Part shown: positions 11,383-22,424 of the stretch, one piece after another
Layout: every line of letters starts with the position of its first letter
Position numbering within the stretch: position 1 is the stretch's first letter
DNA from: Gari tellinella
Taxonomy: Eukaryota; Mollusca; Bivalvia; Cardiida; Psammobiidae
Length of the DNA: 64,000 bases
NCBI GenBank assembly: GCA_922989275.2
Contig: OV277864.1
Coordinates: 51,893,550-51,957,549 of the forward strand
Reading direction: 5' to 3'
Translations under genes and position numbers: made by a program
The notes under the pieces: generated by a model
The model's input: only the letters and a program-made list of their open reading frames with translations
Databases searched by the model: none
What the model was told of the DNA's origin: nothing

Positions 11383-12637
11383 ACACAACTGTTACTATAT
11401 AGTTTCTACGATATCTTCCTCGTATGTATTTACATTTAGATAGCATCGTTAAATTATCATTCAACTGTTATATGTTAAATTATGTTTTCTGTTGAATACG
11501 GATGAATAATCATCCGTACATAGTTTGTCGTGTAGTTAAGTTCATCTACAAGCAAGAGGGGGTGCTCAACTATAGATGTAATTGTATAATCGAGCCACTG
11601 TGGTCGCCAATCGCCGCCATTTGACAGTTGTTTTCGGTTGCAAATATAAGTTATTATTTCAGTTTAATGTGTTTCAAATAGATTCGATCCTCTTCAGACT
11701 CCATGTAGAGCTACATCTACAACCGTTTCAAAACTTGGATCATTACTATTGAATTCCATGAAATAAGTGTTTATTTCTTGGGTCTATATTTACTTCTGAA
11801 TTAGGAGAGAGCGATTGAAAGACATACTTTATTCATTTATATGCACCAAAAGAGAGCGTAGGCTGTAACTTCAGACGGCTGGGTAAATTTGGCCGACTAA
11901 ATATTATCCCATGCCATGCTATAAAAAATATGTCTCACTTTTGAGACATTTTTCAGAACTGCTTCATGGGTCCGCCTAATATGTCTGGCTGGCATGAACG
12001 CTCCTGGAGTGGACTGCCCAGCGCGAAAACAAGAATGCCAATAAGAAGAGAGTGGCGTAGTAGATAAATATATTGGCTACCAATATGTACATGTCGACTG
12101 ATGGTATATCCCACGTGCGCTAGACGAAATCGTTAAACTTTACCCTAAATTAATATGAAACACAATCGGAACCTATATCCATGCATGCATGAAAATAAAG
12201 TCATTTTACATTTATATCTAGGTAAAAATATATTTTGTTCTGTATTGTTTTGTGACTCGTTGTGTATTTTCATAGTCGGTCAACATCCTTCTTAACACTT
12301 ACATTATTGTGTGCTGGCGTTTTTAAATGAAATCACCTACATGTAGATCTATATAAATATACTTGTGTAATTATATAAAAAATAAAAATAGATTACTTTG
12401 TATGATTCATCTATATTCCCGCATAAATCTCACCAGGCTTGGAAATAACTGTAAAATCATATGACAAATGAGCGAAATATCGTAAAACTAACTATTTTTG
12501 TCTAGAGAAGCCCTGGCCACATTTATCAGCCTGGAATTGTTATCCTTTTTATTCGCCTGCTTAACCGAGCGTATGCTACTGCAGTTTGAAGCTCTTCTTC
12601 TCGAGAACTTGCCGTAAGATATTGTTATCAAACAATT
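11383..12637. other. No gene recognised
   Basis: Unique-looking AT-rich sequence on both strands. No tRNA-like boxes, satellite or MITE termini were found. Confidence 0.45.
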
Positions 12638-12641
12638 TTAA

Positions 12642-12867
12642 CCCTTTCGGCGCCAAATTATTTAAGAGCGTTTTACCCCTTTAATCGTCTGCATTATTGT
12701 TGTCTGTAAAAACGTTTCAAAGTTAGATTTAATGTTGTATGACTACTAAAATATCGATTATAGTGCCAATGAGTTTGAATCCTCATCAGACGCCGCGTTA
12801 CGCGGCGTCTGATCTGGATCCAAACTGTTTGCAAAGTCGACTTTATGCGACTACGGCGCCAAAAGGG
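12642..12867. mobile_element. TTAA-flanked MITE (CCCTTTCGGCGCC termini)
   Basis: TTAA lies at 12638-12641 and 12868-12871. The termini are CCCTTTCGGCGCC and GGCGCCAAAAGGG. The centre (about 12771-12834) is the same AGACGCCGCG / CGCGGCGTCT palindrome that occupies the TA-flanked CAGTGGAGAA family. This is a clean case of the shared core in a TTAA (piggyBac-like) context. Confidence 0.85.
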
Positions 12868-13005
12868 TTAACATATTCTTCCTTGTGATCTGAACAAACT
12901 GCTTTCAAGAAAAAGGGGGAAAAACAACAGAAAACTTCTATCGCCGATTTCTAATCTGCGTAATCCCCAGAGACCTTCTACTTTGCCGTAGTTCTTGGGC
13001 GTATT

Positions 13006-14420
13006 TGTCATAGAGCATTTTTTTCTGTTCATAAGACGGAGATTATTCCCTCTGCCAAGCACTAAAAGGAAGGCAGGCCGATGGTTTTGATCCCATGCTA
13101 TGTTTTGCAACAAATGATATTAGCCAAAATCATCTTTCTGAAATCATCCTCATCTTATCTCGTCATCCCTTGTCATTCATCGGCGTTATTCGACCTATTT
13201 TGTGTCGCAGTGCCGTAAAACCCAAATCATCCATCCATCTAATCTGCCTATTCCAACTTTGATGTTCAAATCTTGTAAAAGCACATAAATTTAATCCATT
13301 ACCCATAAATACGCCTTTTTACACCTTTTATCTATTCTTCAACGGAAGTAAATAGATATAATTTATACATACAAGAATATGCATCATTGGAACTATTTTG
13401 TTACATTCTAGCAGATAATGCCTTAAAGACATTTCCTCAGTCCTTTGATGGACCCCCCATCAGTTCTCACTTGGTGTAAAAATACAGGTAACGCAGTAGT
13501 AAAGTTTGCAAAGCCAATGCCACTAATCTCAAGTTGTCTAGAGAGGCCCTCACAGACTCACACTCAATGTTTATTTCAATGGGTTTTAATAACCAAACTA
13601 ACAAATGTAAGGTACGGGCCTCACATGGAAACGCTTGTCATAGGGAAATTTTTCTGTTCATTAGACGGAGATTATCCCCTATGCCAAGAACTAAAAGGAA
13701 GACAGGCCGATGGTTTTGATCCCATGCCCTGTAGGGTCGTTCGGATTTGTTCAATGTGGGGAAGCCTTCCAGCTGGCTTGCGGAAGGTTGGTGGTTCTAC
13801 CCAGTTGCCGATTTGTGCATGAAACAGTGTATACAGAGCTTCTGGGGTCTTCCTCCACCTGTAATTGGCTGGACGTCGTGATATGACTGAAATTCTGTTG
13901 ACAGCGACGTAAAATCGAAAACAAACAAGCAAAACAAAACATCTTTCTGAAATCATCGTCATGTCATCTTGTCATCCCTCATCATTTTTCGGCGCTATAT
14001 GACCTATTTTGTGTCGCAGTGCCGTAAAAACCTAATCATCCATCCATCTAATCTGCCGATTCCTACTTTGATGTTCAAATCTTGTACAAGCACATAAGTT
14101 AACCCATTACCCTATAAATACGCCCTTTTACACCTTTTTTCTATTCCTCAGCTGAAATAAAAAGATACCATTTCTACAGTCAAGACTATGTATCATAAGA
14201 ATTTTTTTCTATATTCTAGCAGATAATGCCAAACAAATTCCTCCATTGTTCTCACTAGGTGTAAAAATACAGGTAACGCAGTAGTAAAGTGTGCAAAACC
14301 AATGCCACTAATCTCCAGTTGGCTACAGAGGCCCTCATATACTCATACTCAAGGGTTTCACTAACCAAACTAACAAATTTAAGGTACGGGCCTCACATGA
14401 AACGCTTGGTTGAGTATATC
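13006..14420 (+). repeat. Local tandem duplication of ~630 bp, one unit with a SINE
   Basis: Unit 1 spans about 13006-13635 and unit 2 about 13637-14420. Aligned landmarks are TAGACGGAGATTATCCCCT-like sequence (13034 and 13661), CATCCATCCATCTAATCTG (13230 and 14040), ACAGGTAACGCAGTAGTAAA (13486 and 14270) and GGTACGGGCCTCACATG (13611 and 14382). Unit 2 is longer because a SINE (13730-13941) lies inside it. Both units contain the left half of an old CCCATTACCC-type MITE. Confidence 0.8.
13730..13941 (+). mobile_element. SINE, 5'-truncated, conserved mollusc-type central domain
   Basis: It lacks the tRNA head of its relative at 17821-18100. It keeps GTAGGGTCGTT, the block GGGGAAGCCTTCCAGCTGGC, GGTGGTTCTACCCAGTTGCC, GGGTCTTCCTCCACCTGTAA, and the 3' end GACAGCGACGTAAAA with an A-rich tail. 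Unit 1 of the local duplication lacks it, giving an empty site near 13102. Confidence 0.8.
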
Positions 14421-14477
14421 CCTAGACAAGATAGCAGTATACCTGGTTTGGTGTAACCACCAAAGAAAGATCAGGAA

Positions 14478-14600
14478 ATGTTTTTAAATCAGGCTGAAGG
14501 TAAAGCAGAATGTGTATTAAGGCACATCCTGCTTTACTTTCAACCTGCTTTAAGGTGTCACAAGTCTTCAAATTTAGAAACAGGCTATTGGGTAATGGGT
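14478..14600. mobile_element. Right half of a TTAA-type MITE (CCCTTTACC family)
   Basis: The palindromic core (arms GGTAAAGCAGAATGTG and CACATCCTGCTTTACT) is followed by GAAACAGGCTATTGGGTAAT and GGGTTAA. The matching left half appears to lie upstream (about 14098-14230), separated by the sequence of the local duplication. Confidence 0.6.
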
Positions 14601-15431
14601 TAATCTCCAAATCAGTGATTGTATATTATCCTCGATTTCCAGAATAAATTGCATGACTGAAGACGTAAGTTTCGGTTTCAGAAATATTCAAAGTAGAACA
14701 CATTTGACAGATAGTTGCGTCTCGTTGACAGCTTTATGAAGCCAGTGATACATTAGTGCTAAATGAACCTCGGCAGTTTATTATTAACCACTTGAGCCCT
14801 TGTCACGCATTTAAGAGTCATGTGCTGACAGTGCATCTGTGAAATAGTACACTTGTTATCTGCAAAGGCTCAAATCAGAAGTCTTCTGATCAGGGTCTAA
14901 GCTCTTTGGCATATTGCATACATTGACTACATCGCCCCTAAATAGTTAAAATATACTAGATTAAATTTGACACCGGAATTGTTCATTTGAAGTTTCGGGA
15001 AAGCACGGGTTAACTAAGGAGGCGTCAAAACTGTCATAAACTCGAAGCAATGCGAGGCGTCACTGATACATAAATGAACTCTCTAGAGAGAATTACTACT
15101 ACATGTACGCCATTTCAGCAAACACTGCTTGAAGCAAAGTGAACTTAAAACATAAAACTCCTTCGGGAACTTTCTGTTTTACTTCCTCATTGCTTTAAGC
15201 TGTTGCCACCTATGTTTAATACAATCAATAAGCATTATTTTTGGTGATCGTAAAATAGAGGTTTTACTGTTTTTGTGCAGAACTGTGTTGCAGTTCGACC
15301 TTTGGTGTAACAAAACTTTGCAAAATTTGTATCAAATTAGTAGTAAACTTTGTGTCTGATAAGGATGAAGTTTGCTTTTTTATACTCGATTCGAAAATTG
15401 GTTTGGTTGTTTATCACAGTATAAGAGTTAA

Positions 15432-16478
15432 GGTGGTTCGACAGCGGGCGGCCCGCATCTCGAGTTCCGGAAATGCTGATGACTTTCACCTGATCATTTC
15501 GGCACGTGCTTATAGTAGAAAATTTAGATAAAGAAAAGTTTGATCTACTTCAGTGTCTTCTCTGTTAGCGCAATTGGTTAGGTGATTGACTTGCAATCCA
15601 AAGGTTCTAGGTTCGATTCTCACTCGCTTCAAAACCTTTTTTTTTAACAAATTGTCCGATTTTAGTGACTAGTCAATTCATAACGCAGTGATCAAAGGAC
15701 AGGCTATGTTTAGTCTAGTAATAATGAATAATATCAGATGCAAATATAGTCAAGTGACAGCTACATTTGTGAGGATTTATAGCCTATATAACAGATGGCA
15801 GCTTAACACAGGACAAAAGTAATGCTAAAAGATAGATCCTAAAGGAGCTTTTATGCATTTCTTTTGTTATGCATTAAGCAGTCACTTGCCTTTAAAGATC
15901 TACAGGCTACCGTATTCAATGGTCCCTTATTACAGGTTTGACATATGGTATTATTTAGAGCTGACGGCATTTTAAAGTTGAACTCAAGGGAGGTTACTCG
16001 TTTTGTGTTAACATTTTGTCAGAATTTCAGGAAATCATGTATAAAATGTAAATTCTACTGTAGATTTTCAATAATTGTGTGTGACTAGTAGAATTAAGTT
16101 ATATCTATCTAATAAGAGTAAAATTAGTGTATGTTAAACAGCTAGATTTTTTGTAATTTGAGATTTTCAGAATTTGACTTTTTTAAAATATTGATATTTC
16201 CGGAAAATATGTCATGAAATACTTTTGTTTGCCCAATATCTTATAGTCTATGAATAGTTTACTTGAATGTACAGCAATTATTGAGTTATATCATTCTATA
16301 AAGAAAATATTCCTGTTTATTAAAAAAGGAGCTTTTCTCGACAAAAGGTCCTGTCAGAAAAAAACGGCACTGTAACTTTTTTTTATTTGAACGATTTGTC
16401 ACTCTCCATATGGTATATTTCAATTTAATCAATGTTTCAAAGAATTCTGACACAGAATAAGCTGACCAACGAACCACC
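15432..16478. mobile_element. TTAA-flanked element 1 of a juxtaposed pair (GGTGGTTCG TIR)
   Basis: TTAA at 15428-15431 and 16479-16482. The ends are GGTGGTTCGACAGC and ACCAACGAACCACC: a perfect 9-bp inverted repeat GGTGGTTCG. The length is 1,047 bp. It contains a tRNA-like unit (15552-15645) and an eroded palindrome near 15820-15890. No transposase ORF is present. It shares its right TTAA with element 2. Copy A has one TTAA (1139-1142) in place of the pair. Confidence 0.85.
15552..15645 (+). ncRNA. tRNA-like (Pol III type) sequence inside a TTAA element
   Basis: An A-box-like TTAGCGCAATTGG (about 15564) and a B-box GGTTCGATTCT (about 15610) are followed by a run of nine T (about 15637-15645), a possible Pol III terminator. 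D, anticodon and T stems pair poorly, so this is a tRNA-derived sequence rather than a working tRNA gene. Confidence 0.5.
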
Positions 16479-16482
16479 TTAA

Positions 16483-17397
16483 GGGTGTATCAATGTCATG
16501 AGCCATTGTTTTCAAAGTATTTAACTTTTTTTCTATCATTGTTTTTTTGGAAGAGCTATTTATGATGAATGAAAAAAAATATATATGGTGGTGTCCTTTT
16601 TTTGAGCTACAGCGATTTGAAAAGGTATGTCAAATTTGGATTTTTTTCTTCAAATTTTACCCATTCAGAGTACAAGCTTCAGTAAAATCTATTTCAAAAC
16701 AAAACAAAAATGTTAATTTGGGTTTTCTTTATATATTTCATGTCTATGGTGGTATGTTCACATATATAAACCCAAATTTAGACAAAGCAGGCACCAGGTT
16801 TGAACAATATGGATCCTTGAATATAAAAAATATGCTTTATATAGGGCATGATTTTATTAGATTTTTTATTTTATGAAAAAAAGTAAAAAAGTTTGAAAAT
16901 TAAATAGTTCTAGTATTAAACTTTTTCTTATATTCTACCAGATGAAAGCCCATACTAAGACAGTTCAAAATATGAAAAGAAATTGAAAGGTCAGTGTTGA
17001 AAATTTTGAGTTATCGCCCCTGACACAATTTACAAAAAAGTACCATATCGATGATATTTAGAGCTTTATAAATTTCACATTTGGTGCCTTTTTTTTCTTA
17101 AATTATTTTTTGTACGAAGAAATACTACCATAGATAGGAAATAAATAACACAAAACCAAATTATCATATTTGTTTTCATTTAAAATGGATTTTATTGAAG
17201 CGGGCTGTTTGAAAAGGACAAAATAAGAGGAAGTGGGTGGAGTAAATTTTACATGGTCGTAGAGCCAACTGTTGTTCACCAAAATGTACACTTTTTCTAT
17301 TTTTTCATTCATCTTAAATAGCTCTTCAATACAAAACCATCATAGAGTGTTTTCATATACTTTGAAAATTTCCCAAAGTCATGACCTTGATACACCC
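16483..17397. mobile_element. TTAA-flanked element 2 of the pair (GGGTGTATCAA TIR)
   Basis: TTAA at 16479-16482 and 17398-17401. The ends are GGGTGTATCAATGTCATGA and TCATGACCTTGATACACCC, an inverted repeat of about 19 bp with one mismatch. A looser inner repeat pairs TTTTCAAAGTAT (about 16510) with ATACTTTGAAAA (about 17357). The length is 915 bp. It is T-rich with no plausible transposase. The terminus differs from that of element 1, so two unrelated TTAA elements abut at one TTAA. Confidence 0.85.
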
Positions 17398-17820
17398 TTA
17401 AGGCAGTTTAAATGTATCAGTATCGTATGCACTCATGACATCATGGCTTTGAGCAGTAAAAGTAGCTTTAGTACTGTCAAAAGCTAAAAAGTGGGATATC
17501 TTGTAAATTCTGTAGAAAACTTTATTTGTTTTTTCGAATAAATGCGTTTACACTAAAACTATTACTTCCAATGCAAGCATTTTGAAGCCAAATCAGACTC
17601 AAAAATATTTGCTACTCATATAAAAATGGAAAGTCATTATATTGAGGTGAAAACGTTTGTCGTTTTCATACATTTTATGTCTATGCGTTTGCGTTTAATC
17701 TGTAAGTGCTGTCAGTATCCGAAAAAAGAACTCAAAGTGAGTTATTCATAATGTATGAATTGAATGGTAATCAGAGTAAAGTTGAGGGGCAGTGTGCTCA
17801 AGGTCTACACTGTTTACCCA

Positions 17821-18100
17821 GGGGTCTCCGTGGCCTAGTGGAATAGTCACTGTGACTTACATCACTAAGCTCCTCACCGCTGTGAGTTCGAATCCCAGTA
17901 GGGTCGTTAGAATTTTTCATGTGGGGAAGCCTTCCAGCTGGCTTGCGGAAGGTCGGTGGTTCTACCCAGTTGCCATTTTTTGCATTAAACAGTGCATAAC
18001 GGACTTCTAGGGTCTTCCTCCACCTGTAATTAGCTGGACGTCGCTTGACTGAAATACTGTTGAAAGCGACGTAAAACAAAAAAACAAATAAATAAATAAA
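17821..18100 (+). mobile_element. Full-length tRNA-derived SINE
   Basis: The tRNA-like head has an A-box TGGCCTAGTGG (17831-17841) and a B-box GAGTTCGAATCCC (17884-17896). Then come the central block GGGGAAGCCTTCCAGCTGGC, GGTGGTTCTACCCAGTTGCC and GGGTCTTCCTCCACCTGTAA, and the tail GCGACGTAAAAC with AAAT repeats. Bivalve and gastropod SINEs are known to share such central domains; I do not assign the exact family. It inserted at AAGGTCTACACTGTTTACCC, matching copy A near 1531. Confidence 0.85.
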
Positions 18101-18357
18101 ATTGGCAGAAATGTGTATGATATAACGGATATTTTATTTAAAAGTAACCTAGTAATACCATGATTCGTTTAAAATTAATCATCGACTGTTGAACATGATG
18201 ATGCCACACAATATGTAACACATAGAACCCTACCGGCGGGTATGCTCGATTTTGTTTATAAAAACAAACCATAAGTGTATCTACAGATAGTATGATTTTC
18301 TTATGCAAACAGCTTATACCTGATCACCTAAATGATTCGTTTGATAAGGATCGGTAC

Positions 18358-18808
18358 AAACGGAATATCACTACAGTGTGTGATCCGGGGTCTTGTATCA
18401 GTTCGAGTCGGTTGTGTAATCCAGATCTCACGAGAGGCGTAGCACTGTAGTGATATTCCTTTTATTATATACCTAAACTGTTTGGGAATAGATCTAGATC
18501 TATATGTTGTTCAGTCGAATAATCAAATATACGCATACATGTAGGCCCCTTATTTGTTAAAGATGTAAATTAACTATTAAAAGTTGATTAACGCTTAGTT
18601 TCATTTTTGTTAAAAAATAGCATCGGACCTGGAATTCCGAAACGTCACGCGCAACCTTTATTTATATAAATGAATCGTGTACAACTTGTGTGCATAAAAG
18701 CAGTGACGTCAACATTGTGTAGCATATATACCATCTGATACGGACCATCTGATACGGAAAAATAGTGTTGGGTCTGTATTCGCTTGTTTTTTGAACAGGT
18801 ATATAATA
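18358..18808. mobile_element. Dispersed repeat, second copy at 39578-41390
   Basis: It begins AAACGGAATATCACTACAGT and shares GGTCTTGTATCAGTTCGAGT, ATACGCATACATGTAGGCCC, GTGCATAAAAGCAGTGACGT and CCATCTGATACGGAAAAATA with the 39.6-41.4 kb copy. Its first ~100 bp are bounded by an inverted repeat (GGAATATCACTACAGTG and CACTGTAGTGATATTCC). It is absent from copy A near 2143. Confidence 0.75.
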
Positions 18809-18898
18809 AAGTTAATTACATTTGATTATATATTGTTGAAATTAAATAGCATAACTGCACTCTTCACAAGTGCACAGTTTTAAAGATGTGTATGCTTA

Positions 18899-19489
18899 TA
18901 ATTTTATTATACTGCAAAGTAAATTCCTTACTTCTGATAGGCTACCAGCCGTAGACCTGAAGCAAAGTACCCAGTGTGAGCTGACAGGGTACGTAGAAAT
19001 GCAGCTGTTTTCATTGGCTGACAGGACCTTCAGTCTTTGGAGGAAAATAAGACGACCGACTGCTCGACATGATTGAGTGCATTCAATCGTTCATCCTCCA
19101 TTTAAAATCCATTTCGGACAAGATCTAATCGGGGGGCGGGATCTTTTAACAGTCACATTTTTTCTTGGAAAGTTTGACGCCGACATCTTTATACGAGCCT
19201 GCCCATTTTTCTTTTGAATAACAACCGTCAAAAACAAATGACGCTGTTTACGCTCAACGTCATATGTTTTAACACGATATTGTAACTGAGCGCTGTGCAC
19301 GACAAATTACGAAATATTTTTTTTGAACAATGAAAATGTTGCAGTATAATAAATTCGTTATACTGTTTGTTCACAGGGTACATGAGGATTTCTTCCCGGC
19401 TGGTAAAATCATGCAACTTGATTTTCCTCAGCCGGGAAGAAATCCTCATGTAACCTGTGAACAAACTGTGTAATAAAGTATAATTAAGT
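18899..19489. mobile_element. Non-autonomous element ending in a long hairpin
   Basis: Absent from copy A, where TATACTTGTCGCTAG is continuous (about 2228). Its right part (about 19353-19482) is a hairpin with arms such as GAGGATTTCTTCCCGGCTG and CAGCCGGGAAGAAATCCTC. A middle part (19058-19270) is related to 51950-52205. No complete ORF is present. Confidence 0.7.
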
Positions 19490-19833
19490 CGCTAGTTTTG
19501 AATGAGTTAATGCATTGTTGTTATCGTTTCCTCTTAGGGACGGACTCATATACTTTTTACAAAGACACTTTAAATGTCATTTTCTTTTATCTGTTATAAT
19601 CACACAATTGTTTATAGCCGCTGGGGACATTTGGAAAGAAATGTACCCACTTTTTTGAACGGATCTAACAATCGACTCGACAATTAAAAATGGTGTTATT
19701 TATCGCTGGAATGTATACGTCATCGAATTACAACTTCCACATGTCAAATTGAATTGCAATGGGAAAATGCATTTCTCCAACGATTGCGTGTCACTCAACA
19801 CAAAGGCAGCGCAATCGAAAGAACAAAAAGCAA

Positions 19834-20175
19834 AATACAGAACCCCCTCACAACAGCGGCTCGCCGAAAACTGATTCCCTCTTCAGAACAACGCTTGTCG
19901 CTGTCCCCTAAACCAGACTATTATAAGCAACCTGTTCAAGCCTGCAATAACGTCTGCTTTAAGTTATCGTTTGAAGGATATGTGTACATAAATAAACGCA
20001 ATTACTTGTGACAAACAGCTTGAACCAAATTTGACGCCGCGTGACGCGGCGTCTGATCTTGATTAAAGCTGTTTGAAAATAAAAAACATTTCCATCCCTA
20101 GAACAACTCCCTCCGAACAACACACACACTATTTCGCTCCCATTTTGGTGTAATTATACAGAGCGTTCACTGAAT
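19834..20175. mobile_element. MITE, 'CTCCCTC..ACAACA' family
   Basis: This is the paralogue of 2579-2937 in copy B. Left ACAGAACCCCCTCACAACAG, right ATTATACAGAGCGTTCACTG. The core palindrome GACGCCGCGTGACGCGGCGTC lies at about 20033-20053. Confidence 0.65.
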
Positions 20176-20413
20176 GTCATGAATCTTTCACATTCACCTT
20201 GCTTAAAGCAGTCACATGTCTCCTATACAATCAACTAGCCTTATTAGTGGCCATACTATAGAAACAGTACTGAGACTACCCATGAGTAACTCATGACTAT
20301 TCCTAAAGGTACCTATACAAACAAGGAAGCTTCATACGGGTACTTATGGCTTACCAAGTTGTACTCATTTGCAAGCATCCGTAACAATTTGCTTAATGAT
20401 AACCCGTTAATCA

Positions 20414-20785
20414 CTACAGTGTTCCCTCTCTACATCGACACCCGATAGGAGACACACAGTGTGTGTGTTGTTCGGAGGAAGTCGTTAAAGAGAAGGAAAA
20501 TTAAGACTTGGCTTACATTTAAAACAGCTATAATCGAGACCAGAGACCGTGTCTTAATCTGGATGCAAGCTGTATGTCACTCGTCATTATATTTATTCTA
20601 TCAACATGTCCACTTAAATTTTACTTTAAGAAGAACAGCAGACTACAATTTTAAGCAGTCGATATTGCAGCAGCAAAACATTGGACACAAGTGTCCCGTT
20701 TAGGTGAATTGAGGCAAAGATCGTTGTAAGGAGGGAGTCAATGTTGGGAGTGCCGTTGTTGAGAGGGCACACTGTATCTGTAAAG
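20414..20785. mobile_element. MITE, same family, uninterrupted paralogue
   Basis: It corresponds to 3184-3760 in copy A but has only one TTAA (20501-20504) where copy A carries a 242-bp MITE. It is therefore the empty-site reference for that insertion. The right end is about GGGCACACTGTATC (20765-20778). Confidence 0.7.
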
Positions 20786-21373
20786 AATATTTTACTTGTC
20801 AAAACTAAAAACCACTCGTTAGCATCTGTAAGATAAGAGACATTTTTTGACGTTCCAACATTTTCTACAGTTGTTCACGAATTGATATTTCCGTAACCAA
20901 GTCATAAATAACTCATAGCAATCTCTTAGCACCGAAATACGCTCGCATAACACGCAAACCATTCATTTGCAACCAGTTTAGATTCCGATGACGCTCGGCG
21001 TCTCATTAAGGACTCACACTGAATGAGACTCTAATCCTGTTTTGAAAGATTTTAGAATATACAGTTCTCCTTCTCTCCAACAACACGCAATCAAAGTCAA
21101 ATATTATAAAAATGTGTTGTTAAAATTTACCCATTTACGCCCTGTGGATTCTTCCATGTTTTTATCACTTAATTTGCGGTCTGTGAGTTGCATAAAGCAA
21201 TTGTATTGTTCGACAATATTGACCTGACGTTGGTGACCTCTATTAGCATAATTTCACACTTTGTTGCATTTCTAAATATAGCTTCGGAACACTTTGTTAT
21301 CATTTATACGAGAACGCACATTGTAACCACATCGGCACAGAGAAAATATAGCATTGCCCGGTTCCACAAATAT

Positions 21374-21462
21374 CGACAGGTATTTAGCGCAAGTGGTAAG
21401 GAAGACGACTTTACATTATTTTTCCGTACAGTCAGTGGTTCGAATCCCATGCACTACTCATA
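21374..21462 (+). ncRNA. tRNA-like sequence
   Basis: A-box-like TTTAGCGCAAGTGG (about 21382) and B-box GGTTCGAATCCC (about 21438-21449), about 44 bp apart. Stems are degenerate. Probably tRNA-derived (SINE head) rather than a gene. Confidence 0.45.
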
Positions 21463-21619
21463 CATTATTTTCACATTTTTATAATCTATACTGTTCTTTT
21501 AAGTATTCATACAACATCTTTTTCGATTGGAACACTATTGTTTTGTTAATCTTTTTTAAAAAATTATGTCATAGCATCTGTTTGGTCTTTAAAATAACAT
21601 TTTATAAAATAAAAATAGT

Positions 21620-21692
21620 TACCATCTATCGGGATTCGAACCCGGAACCTCGATGTTACTAATCCCTAACTCTGCCGACACACCCATGCAGA
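21620..21692 (-). ncRNA. tRNA-like sequence
   Basis: On the minus strand a B-box CGGGTTCGAATCCCG (perfect T-stem) lies at about 21630-21644, preceded by GTCGGCAGAGTTAGGGA, a weak A-box. The acceptor stem is not convincing. Probably a tRNA-derived fragment. Confidence 0.4.
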
Positions 21693-22261
21693 TGCGTTCC
21701 TCTGAGGGGTGTAAATTAGGTATATATTGACAAGAGTCACAGGTGAGGACATCGATGATCTTACTTGAATTAAAACCCACTCGAAACCGCAACATGGTAC
21801 GTTTTAGTAGAAACGATTACAAATGTATACTAGGAGACTCGGGAATAATAGTTTATCAACAACAACTTTTTGAACTTGCTCAATGTGGAATGTTAATCCA
21901 CTGGGGATCACAACTGTAACAAAATTCACGTAATCAGCCGAAACAACCCGACACCGTACGATCCGCTATCGATTAGTGATTTATACAGCGTCATCTTACA
22001 ATAATCTATTCATGCATAAAGTTCAACGTCAGGTCAATATTGTCGCACAATATAAATATCGTAATGCACTAGGGGAATATCGATGTTTTGGCTCCGGCCC
22101 TACTTGTTCGTCCATAAGCGTTGCATGTAGCGGGACGCCAAATGACATCATTTACTATGACGTTAACGTAAACTACGTAACGTTTTGGTGGAAAATCTAT
22201 ATAGCGGAGGGTCTACAAAATACGGCTCAATCAATTTAATAGGTACTTAAGATTATTATGT

Positions 22262-22423
22262 GATAAATAGAATCTCACATTCGTGATCATCAATTATCAT
22301 TTTTCATAAACTCGTCGACTAAAATGAATATGACGCTCGCCAAGGCTCGCGTCATATTAGTTTAGTCAACTCGTTTATTCAAAATGATAATTAATGAACA
22401 CTCATACAAGATCCTCTATTTAT
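22262..22423. mobile_element. Long hairpin element
   Basis: Outer arms ATAAATAGAATCTCAC and GATCCTCTATTTAT, middle arms AATTATCATTTTTCATAAAC and GTTTATTCAAAATGATAATT, inner arms AATATGACGCTCG and CGCGTCATATT around a short loop near 22344. The termini resemble those at 23268-23434, suggesting one fold-back family. Confidence 0.7.
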
Positions 22424-22424
22424 T

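Larger units (their letters stand above)
14645..21166 (+). repeat. Segmental duplication, copy B
   Basis: Collinear with copy A (381-4311) but expanded by insertions absent from A: twin TTAA elements (15432-17397), a SINE (17821-18100), a dispersed repeat (18358-18808), a hairpin-bearing element (18899-19489), and a ~1.26 kb insertion (21167-22424) in the shared terminal MITE. Shared flanks around each insertion are easy to align, for example TGAACCTCGG (14765 and 472) and AGGGGCAGT (17785 and 1521). Confidence 0.85.
21167..22424. mobile_element. Composite insertion inside a TTAA MITE of copy B
   Basis: The host MITE's first part ends near 21166 (TTACCCATTTACGCCCTGTGGA upstream) and resumes near 22425 (TTGGATAAGTCCATTTTTAA, then GGGATGCCTGGTC). 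The insert holds two tRNA-like sequences (21374-21462 plus, 21620-21692 minus) and a terminal hairpin (22262-22423). No coding match was recognised. Confidence 0.6.

Noticed and set aside
13445..13962. Overlapping ORFs of 96-125 codons on both strands
   Set aside because: They cover a SINE and a local tandem duplication; the frames are by-products of those repeats.
15552..15645. Functional tRNA gene
   Set aside because: Boxes A and B and a T-run are present, but the D, anticodon and T stems do not pair properly. The same holds for the tRNA-like units at 21.4, 21.6, 32.3, 32.8, 33.0 and 33.8 kb.
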